From assembly GCA_011316305.1 (NCBI GenBank), contig SAUG01000026.1, positions 62,001 through 126,000 on the forward strand: a stretch of DNA of 64,000 bases, in the 5' to 3' direction. Under the pieces are notes generated by a model that saw only the letters and a program-made list of their open reading frames with translations, was not told where the DNA came from and searched no databases. The translations under genes and the position numbers were made by a program. Shown here one piece after another: positions 56,922 through 64,000 of this stretch (positions are counted from its first letter, which is position 1; the number at the start of each line of letters is the position of its first letter). Source of the stretch: Rusavskia elegans (Eukaryota > Ascomycota > Lecanoromycetes > Teloschistales > Teloschistaceae).

Positions 56922-57363
56922 GTGTCTTCTTACCCCCTGCTCTGGCGAGGCATGCGATCTGGGTGTCCGGTTTGTCGGATGGCGGGATGGGTTCATCGTT
57001 GTTTATCTGGTATCGGCTCTCCTTCAGCGATGAGATATATAGAGATACTGAGGTATACGGCTTCGTCTCGCCTGGGAGGTGGACCAAGGGCGATAAATGT
57101 ACCGGTAGTATTACTCAAGCGCCGACATACGCCTCACCGAAACCATTGAGGTTCGGAAGATGCAGACAGAAGCTCTACATGACTGTCTACAGTGATATAT
57201 CTTTGACCTGTCTACTTCATACTGGTAGCCCATGTATGTACAACGTTGGCCCCGAGACTTGTAGCATATATCTATCGCAAACAGGCTCCCCTCACCGTAT
57301 GACACTCCAAGCTATCTCCAACTATGCTATTTATCCTACATTCCACAAACGACTTATAGAACC
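56922..57363. other. Convergent 3' regions
   Basis: Between the ING gene and the MFS transporter; plus-strand frames here are antisense to the MFS 3' end and not credible. Confidence 0.5.
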
Positions 57364-59491
57364 TCACTCACGCTTCAAGCCCACCTTCCCCGCCTTCCGC
57401 AATCCCACAATACCCACCGCACCAGTAAGCAACATACCCGCAAATCCAAGCCAAAGTGTAACACGGTACCCTTCCATAAGCGCAGCCGGCGATTCTTTAT
57501 CCGAATTACCCGATTCCCTCGTCACGTTGGAGGCCACGACAGCCATGATGGCGATTCCCAGTGACGTGCCGAACTGAGCGACGGTGTTGAAGACTGCGCC
57601 GGCGAGAGCATGAGTTTTGACTGGGAAGACGTCGACGATGATGAGGCTTGAGACGGTGAAGAGGACTGGAGGCTGCGAGTCAGCAGAGGTTTTGTTTTCC
57701 CCTCAGACAGCTAAGGGGGAGGGGAAGGGGGAAGAGCATACCGTCGGCTGAGACGGGGTAGAGGACCATGGACCAGAAGGCTGCGTACCAGTAGGACCAT
57801 ATTGGATTGATCAAGGCCATTAGTAATGGGGAGCCGGCGCAGAGGATTGTTGAGATGATTACAAGGTAGTTGGCAGGGAATTTGTGGACGAGGAGGCCGG
57901 TGGCGACGTTGAGACAGAAGCCGACCATGAGGCCGGGGATGAAGCGGAGGGAGGCTTGGAGTGCGGATAGCTCTTGAACTTCTTGGTAGCTGCCAGTTGT
58001 CAACGCCTGTAAATACGAATTCGGGACTAGACGGGTTCTGGGATAGAAAAGGTACGGCTTACAAGAGACTGACGAAGTACTCCATCGAATTCATGACACC
58101 CCATGAGAGTAGCACCATCAGACATACCGCGGTAAAAGCGGGTATCTTCCACAGGGAATTCGGTATAAGGGCCGGTTTCCCATGGCGCTCCTGGCGACCA
58201 ACCCACAGTACAAAGACAGGGACCAGGACCGCGGCAACCGTTATCAAGGTGGCATTGAGTGGCTCTTTGATACTTGAAGAGCTCCCAGTGACGATTCTGT
58301 TCACATCAGCATGAGAAGACTTTTTGCATACTCAAACGGGGCAATATACGCAAGCACGTAAGACAGCATACCAAGGCAGCTGCTAGCAACAATTGCTCCT
58401 ACCCAGTCTATATCATAGTAAAGTCGCTGCCACGAAGTTGCCTCTCGCTTGCGGTCTTCGGGGAGCACCCAAGAGGCAAGAGCAAGTGCAATTACATGGA
58501 CGCCACAACAGATGTAGTATCCCACTCGCCATCCGACCGTTTCGATTAGGACTCCACCGAGGACAAGGCCAATGCAGAAGCCTAGGACTTGGCCAGCTCC
58601 AAGAAAGGAGAAGCCCACATTCCGTGTTCTTCCATTTGGGACTGGAAAATTCTGAGTTAGCCTATTTTCTTCCAGTTGAATCGCGTTCGCTTTGTATATG
58701 AAGTCTCGACTCCAAGCTTAAGAAGGCTTTGGGTGAAGTTGCCTTACATGAAGCAGTCAGAATGCTCACCGCAGTCGGCAAGCATAGTGACATTGCAATG
58801 CCTTGCAGAGCACGGAAAGCGATGAGCTGTGTGCCAGTTCTTGCCAGGCCACATGCGAACACGAAAGCTGTAAGCAAGACACAGCCGCTCAGGTAGATTT
58901 TGCGATTCCCGAGAACATCTGCTACTGCACCGGCAAGCAGGAGAGAACAGCCACTTGTCAATCTGTGGGTGTTTAATCAGGTCTATGTTTGGATCTGCCG
59001 ATGATCTTCAGCACCTACGCGAATATCGATGCAGGCCTAGGTATTGTCAGAGGATCAAGGATTAGACAGAGATTTCGTTTTGTGGGAATGATTGAAGACA
59101 ACAGCTGTGTTGAGCACGGTATCACTTCAATTGACGTACACATCGGATGCCGTGCCATAGAATGAATCAAAGATGAAAGCAGTCCTTACCATAGTAGCAG
59201 ACTTCCAGAGAGACCAATATCATGTGCAATTACTGGAAGCCCCACAGTGAGTATGCCCGTGCTCATGCTGGTCATTGCAGCAATTCCTGTTAAGATGGAA
59301 ATGATAATGACAGAACGGGAAGTGGACAGGTCTGGGAAGTCATGTTCTGACGCCCGGGCTTGATCTCCTTCAGCAAGAGTCCGTCCCGTAGATAGACGTT
59401 GACCTGCTTGTCCCGAAGAGAGGGTGCTTGGAGGGACGATAGCATTACCCTGAACAATCGGCTGAAGCTCTATGACTGTGGTACTTGACAT
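57364..59491 (-). CDS. Major facilitator superfamily transporter (drug:H+ antiporter type)
   Basis: Plasma-membrane type carrier, 536 residues, seven exons: 59190-59491, 59019-59036 (18 nt), 58748-58962, 58350-58641, 58063-58296, 57742-57989, 57364-57665; introns 153, 56, 106, 53, 73 and 76 nt, all phases consistent. A polar N-terminal tail of about 70 residues is followed by helix 1 (RSVIIISILTGIAAMTSMST). The 18-nt exon encodes PASIF between LLLW and ALTSGCSLLLAG. The MFS motif A region is GAVADVLGNRKIYLSGC; GFSFLGAGQVLGFCIGLVLG is the motif C-like helix 5. C-terminal helices include AVFNTVAQFGTSLGIAIMAV, typical of 14-helix DHA2-type pumps. The substrate is unknown; not linked to any cluster here. 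The first in-frame ATG (59489-59491, MSSTTVIELQP) was taken as the start. Confidence 0.88.
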
Positions 59492-60130
59492 GGTTCTGAC
59501 AGTAGTTGGAAATGACAATAGTGGTCGCTGTGAAAAGAAAGGACGAAGGAGATGTTGAATGAGTCACCGGTTTGTGGAGTTTGATCCAACTCGTCTCTAG
59601 CAGACGGCGTCATATCAACCGAGCAGTCATGTTTACCCTGGGAGTTCGATCGCCATCAGAGTATTCTATATAGAATTTGACACCGGCTGGTGGTACCAAT
59701 AGTGGGAGACCACCATAATTAATGTCTTTGACAAGCCCGGACCAACATTAACAATGTTTGATATCAAGATATCCAAGCAGAACGTGTAGGAGTGGACGGA
59801 TCATGATGGGCTTTGACCCTGATCTGGTTAGTGGCACCGGAACGCTCGGCCGGGCCGTTTTAATTTAATTTTGAGCCTTGGCATCGAGACTTCGTGGTAG
59901 CACACGTCAGCCTGCGCAAACAAATACTTCATGGTAAAGTACGCCTGCCTCACTCCTGTTTTAATACACAGTACAGCGTTCCTCATTCTCCGAAGCCTAG
60001 GAAAGCCTCAAGATGAACACATTACAGCTCTACACCATATTTCTCTGACATCCGCTTTATTCAATCCCAACTTTTCGACCTCTGGCTCTCTAGATCCATT
60101 GACGTATTGCTGAACATCTGATACAACTCG
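59492..60130. promoter_or_regulatory. Divergent promoter region
   Basis: 639 bp between the MFS gene (minus) and the cis-prenyltransferase gene (plus). AT-rich around 59,700-59,880; no specific site assigned. Confidence 0.4.
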
Positions 60131-61291
60131 ATGCATCTTTCCCAACTTCGCAGATGGATACTGCAGTCTCCGCCAGTCGAATGGGCTATCTTACAGCTTC
60201 GGGAACTCCTCATTGGCGCTTTGCGACAAGGGCCCATTCCTCAGCATGTCGCTTTCGTTATGGACGGTAATCGGAGGTTTGCAAAGAGCCATCGCATCGA
60301 GACTGTAGAAGGCCACAACTTGGGTTTCGAAGCATTGGCTAGAGTGAGTGGAATGCACCCAGCCGACATTCTCAGGTTCCGAGCTGATTCGTCGACTTCG
60401 CAGGTGCTCGAAGTGTGCTACAAGTCGGGAGTCAAGGTCGTGACTGTCTACGCGTTCAGCATTGAGAACTTCAAGAGATCCAAATATGAGGTTGATGGCC
60501 TGATGAATATGGCCAAAGTCAAACTCGCCCAGCTGTTACAACATGGCGATCTGCTCGACCGCTATGGCGTGTCTATACGAGTCCTGGGCCAAAGGGAATT
60601 GATCAAACCAGACTTGCTGGCAGACATTGACCGTGCAACCAAGATGACGAGCAGAAACGGCAATGCCATCCTGAATGTCTGCTTCCCTTATACATCTCAC
60701 GACGAAATCACGACAGCGATCAGAAACACCGTGGTCGACTACTCCAAGCCACTCCCAATCCAGCAAAGAACCTTTTCCGAATCCCACATCAAGCATACAT
60801 TACGGAGTCGGCACCTGTCTGTCGCAGCCGAAAGGATACGCGAGCGATCAAGATCCCCGTCTTCGAGAGGGGCATCTGACGTGGAGGATTCGACATCGTC
60901 GTCGACTACATTACATCCCGACTCACCGCCTGAAGATACTATGATGTCTGGGAAAGAAGTGGACGTCTCTGACGACGCGAGTCCCAATCTATACCCGGAT
61001 CCAGAGAGCATCACGTCCAAAGTGCTGAACGATCACATGTACACAGCAGGTCTACCACCACTGGAGCTGCTTATCCGTACGTCTGGCGTGGAAAGACTCA
61101 GTGACTTCATGCTCTGGCAAAGCCACGAGAACACCGAGATCGTCTTTCTCAAATGCTTGTGGCCGGAATTCGACCTGTGGCAATTCTTGCCCGTTCTTGT
61201 GGAGTGGCAATGGCGGCGGAAGAAGGAGGAGGAACAGGAGCGCGGGGTGAGGTCAGTTGGAGGGAGTATAATAAGAGCGAAATCGAGCTAA
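60131..61291 (+). CDS. rer2: Dehydrodolichyl diphosphate synthase (cis-prenyltransferase, Rer2 type)
   Basis: ER enzyme that extends farnesyl diphosphate with isopentenyl units to make the dolichol precursor for glycosylation. Exons 60131-60343 and 60404-61291; a 60-nt intron, phase 0; 366 residues. Key motifs: HVAFVMDGNRRFAKSHRI (catalytic Asp and the NRR pocket), the KVVTVYAFSIENFKRSKYEV block, NAILNVCFPYTSHDEI and the C-terminal IRTSGVERLSDFMLWQ (Arg-x-Ser substrate loop), then EIVFLKCLWPEFDLWQFL. Between these, a Ser/Arg/Asp-rich insert of about 75 residues (RSRHLSVAAERIRERSRSPS and following) is not part of the minimal enzyme; such inserts occur in fungal homologues. The C-terminus ends in charged residues. 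Confidence 0.95.
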   Translation: MHLSQLRRWILQSPPVEWAILQLRELLIGALRQGPIPQHVAFVMDGNRRFAKSHRIETVEGHNLGFEALARVSGMHPADILRFRADSSTSQVLEVCYKSGVKVVTVYAFSIENFKRSKYEVDGLMNMAKVKLAQLLQHGDLLDRYGVSIRVLGQRELIKPDLLADIDRATKMTSRNGNAILNVCFPYTSHDEITTAIRNTVVDYSKPLPIQQRTFSESHIKHTLRSRHLSVAAERIRERSRSPSSRGASDVEDSTSSSTTLHPDSPPEDTMMSGKEVDVSDDASPNLYPDPESITSKVLNDHMYTAGLPPLELLIRTSGVERLSDFMLWQSHENTEIVFLKCLWPEFDLWQFLPVLVEWQWRRKKEEEQERGVRSVGGSIIRAKSS

Positions 61292-61835
61292 TGTTGGATG
61301 AATTCCCTTGATAATTCTCCACAGCCTCCTGAGCGTTCAAGCGTGTAAAGACTCGTTGTATAGAGTTTGGATAGAATTCATTAAGCATCACGTCACGACG
61401 TGAGATAATCGTTATCTGAACGAACTTTCGGTCTGTACTTCCAAAGTACCATCGCCCTCGCAATTCGTATATCGTACGACCCCAGCATACCGGCTCTATA
61501 TGGCATGCTTGGTCACGATTGCGGAGCGGCGGAGCGTCATGCATCTTGTGCCAAGTGCCGGGTACCTGCAGCTTAGCCGCTGACGCCATGAACCATGCCG
61601 ATCATTTCCCTGGCGAGCCTGGTCCTCGTAAACCTTGTCCTTAGTGATCGCGTGGGACTCAATCCATGTTGCTGGCACTCCACTGCCAGCACAAATCGGG
61701 ATGTGACCGCAGCGACAACCTCTACCGAAACTGACCTTATGCGATCTTTCACCGTTCAAAGATCATGCCTACCTAAACATCTGAGCGATTCCATAGGCAT
61801 TTTCTGGAGTTCGCATCCGTCGCTGATTCGTCATC
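61292..61835. other. Intergenic, no supported gene
   Basis: Between two plus-strand genes; short frames only. Contains a small inverted repeat, cacgtcacgacgtga (61390-61404), which could be a factor site. Confidence 0.4.
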
Positions 61836-63433
61836 ATGGGGTTGAGTGAGGTGCAACGAAGAACGTCGCCGGCGACATGGATGGGTTATTCTCTTTACTA
61901 TGTGTCTTTGACGACTGTAAGTCGAAAAATCGAAGGATCACAGCTCTGTTGCTGATGGACGTTACAGCTTGTTATCCAGAATTCGATACTCATCCTCGTA
62001 TACTACCGCCCTCTCTACATCGGATCACCATAGTTTGTCGTGTGCTGACAAGCTTGTTGACATCAGATACTACACCACTCTCGAGTCATGCCCCTAGTGG
62101 GTGGACATCGATACCTCCCGTCCACTGCAGTATTCTTGTGCGAAGTACTCAAACTCACCATATGTACGACCCTCGCCCTTTACGATATGTCCAGGACCAT
62201 GTCCCCCTCCACGCCGGCAACGTCTCTGTTCGGTGGGCTGGTGGCCGCCGTCTTCACTGGCGACAGCTGGAAGCTTGCAATTCCAGCAAGGTGAGGTGGC
62301 TCAAAGAATTATTCCCATGCGTGTTGAACTTAACTTGAACAGTCTGTACGTCTTGCAGAACACGCTACAATACTTTGCGATTAGCAATCTCGATACCGCT
62401 ACTTTTCAGGTTACCTACCAATTCAAGATCCTTCCCACGGCGCTCTTCAGCGTTATTCTGCTCCGACGAAGAATTACTCCTCGGCAATGGTTCGCTCTGT
62501 TACTTTTGATGATTGGTGTGGCGGTGGTGCAGAAACCGGCAGCGGATTCAGCCAGCATACCGCCCCGCAAGAACCCACATATCGGCTATGACTTTCCATG
62601 GTCACTCACCGGCTTTCGAGGCATAGGTACGCCTGCGATGGCACCTCTAAACAAGCGTTCGGCCACGTATGAGGGCATACAAGAGGATGATGCGCTGGAA
62701 CACCCCGGAGCCGATGCATCGATGGGCATTGCGGCCGCTCTGATGGGATGCGTCGTGTCCTCTTTGGCGTCGGTTTACTTTGAAAGGATTCTGAAGGATG
62801 CCATCAATCCGGTTTCGCTATGGGTCCGCAACGTGCAGCTGTCCTTCTACTCGATGTTCCCCGCACTTTTCATCGGGGTTTTCTACATGGATGGGGAGAA
62901 GATCGCTCGCGACGGTTTCTTTGCAGGCTACAATTGGGCAGTTTGGTCTACGCTACTTCTCCAGGCTCTCGGTGGGATGGTGGTTTCGCTTTGTGTCAAG
63001 CATGCAGACAACATCTCCAAAAGCTTCGCAATGAGTATCAGTATTCTCATCAGTCTTTGCGCCAGCGTCATCTTCTTTGATTTCAAGGTGACAACAAATG
63101 TGAGACTTGGAAATGAACGTACGATCAGTATGTGTTCATGTGGCTAACTATTCGTGTCAGTTCGTCCTGGGTGCAGTCATAGTTTCTTGCGCGACCGGCC
63201 TTTATAGCCGGGCTGAAGGAAAATCACGGCCAGCACCGATTAAAATCCATGAGTACGAAAAAACCACGATCGACCCCAGATCAGCCAAAGAGCGAAGTAC
63301 ACCGATCAAGCATCCGGTAACGCCCTTGAGAACTGAGGGCAAATCGTCATCCAGGCCCAACTCTCCGGCTCGCCACCACTCTAGATTGGGTTCTTCGAAA
63401 GGTTACTTCGGGTCCAGAGATCGGGACGATTGA
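61836..63433 (+). CDS. Nucleotide-sugar transporter (UDP-galactose/CMP-sialate transporter family)
   Basis: Golgi antiporter of the SLC35A family. Exons: 61836-61916, 61968-61997 (30 nt), 62067-62290, 62343-63099, 63161-63433; introns 51, 69, 52 and 61 nt; 454 residues. Helix 1 is built from three exons: WMGYSLYYVSLTT, LVIQNSILIL, ILHHSRVMPLVGGHRYLPST. Family marks: TAVFLCEVLKLTICTTLALY, YVLQNTLQYFAISNLDTATF, QVTYQFKILPTALFSVILLR, MGCVVSSLASVYFERILKDA, NVQLSFYSMFPALFIGVF, GGMVVSLCVKHADNISKSFA. This is the typical UDP-Gal/UDP-GlcNAc/CMP-Sia transporter set. A polar loop of about 60 residues precedes helix 6, and a basic Ser/Pro-rich cytosolic tail ends the protein. The exact nucleotide sugar cannot be told; UDP-galactose is the usual fungal substrate. 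Confidence 0.93.
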
Positions 63434-63879
63434 GAGTCATATCCATAGCTGGATGAGGTTTGTTGTACAAATATCCCTTTCTCGTTGCATGGACAAGAGT
63501 TGCATAGCCAAAGGCGTCGGAAGGTCCAGCGTGGTGTAGATATCCCCACTCGTGCATTGCAGTGATGTCAATCCACGGGATTCCATACGTCTCCATATTT
63601 TCCGTCTGACATCCATCATGCTCACATCCTCATTACTTGTGAATTGAGGTTTGTTGGCTCATCCTGTTGTGGGCGCTAATCTGTATTCCTCAATCAAGAT
63701 CGGCCGCCAATCCGAGAAGTTGTACCTTCCAGGAACGGACACCGCCATTCCATTGCCTTTATTTCTCGTCTACTCCCAGATCTCCCAAGCAATTCCATGC
63801 CACCGTTCGTCCCATCAGTATCAAGCAGCCTCAACCAGGAAACCTCGTCCACCAGACTCCATACCCTACCCTACGCAAC
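63434..63879. other. Intergenic, no supported gene
   Basis: Short frames on both strands; a minus frame at 63381-63596 (METYGIPWIDITAMHEWG...) overlaps the end of the transporter and is not supported. Confidence 0.45.
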
Positions 63880-64000
63880 ATGAGTGGGCCAAGCTATGGC
63901 ATTGACAAATTACTAAGAGACATCCAAGGAGCCAGCCGTCAGCACCAGGATGGATCCCAAGACTTTCACAAAGCCTCCGGCGTCCAACCTACCTCTACTG
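63880..64000 (+). CDS. Start of an unidentified gene, cut by window edge
   Basis: ATG at 63880-63882 opens a frame to the end of the window (40 residues: MSGPSYGIDKLLRDIQGASR and a polar continuation). The frame is coding-like, with an amphipathic start, but too short to classify. It follows a pyrimidine-rich leader. Confidence 0.5.
   Translation, partial: MSGPSYGIDKLLRDIQGASRQHQDGSQDFHKASGVQPTST

Noticed and set aside
1..64000. CRISPR arrays, intact transposons, rRNA genes
   Set aside because: No regularly spaced repeats, transposase or reverse transcriptase motifs, or rRNA-like sequence were seen; the organism is a eukaryote.

Overview
The window is nuclear DNA of a filamentous ascomycete (Pezizomycotina). 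The genes carry many short spliceosomal introns, mostly 45-110 nt, with GT..AG ends and CTRAC-type branch sites (one is a perfect TACTAAC at about 15571). The gene set is typical of moulds: con-10, nudF, a poly(A)-binding protein with the fungal Lys/Glu insert in its fourth RRM, a PTS2-bearing peroxisomal thiolase and NRPS-free accessory genes. No tRNA, rRNA, CRISPR array, intact transposon or virus was recognised. Exon boundaries were placed by hand from splice signals, reading-frame phase and protein-family expectation; all given exon sets keep phase.

Layout. 1-31 kb is a dense housekeeping block: a partial Pro/Ser-rich protein, pab1, a TBL1/Sif2-type LisH-WD40 protein, a TMEM115-like Golgi membrane protein, con-10, RRP12, peroxisomal 3-ketoacyl-CoA thiolase, a mitochondrial PDK-type kinase, a type II membrane protein, an alpha/beta hydrolase, an RCC1-like protein, a FAD amine-oxidase-like protein and the SNARE Vti1.

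About 31.7-45.1 kb is a looser, accessory-looking region: long gene-poor gaps, two intron-containing secreted proteins without a recognised domain, a PAQR/Izh-type receptor, a probable multicopper-oxidase relic, an orphan hypothetical, a flavin monooxygenase, a mitochondrial carrier and short diverged repeats. 45.8-64 kb is housekeeping again: ribosomal protein L8, a Stu2/XMAP215 protein divergent from nudF/LIS1 (two microtubule regulators sharing 559 bp of upstream DNA), a DNAJC28-like mitochondrial protein divergent from an ING/PHD protein, an MFS transporter divergent from a cis-prenyltransferase (dolichol synthesis), a nucleotide-sugar transporter, and the start of an unknown gene cut by the window edge.

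The most interesting items are structural: a 17-nt microexon inside the LisH motif of the Sif2/TBL1 gene, an 18-nt exon in the MFS gene, an ATG-only first exon plus a GC-AG intron in the L8 gene, a decayed copper-oxidase remnant, and two small diverged repeat families in the accessory region (one copy lies inside an intron). No biosynthetic cluster or clearly new multi-gene system was found.
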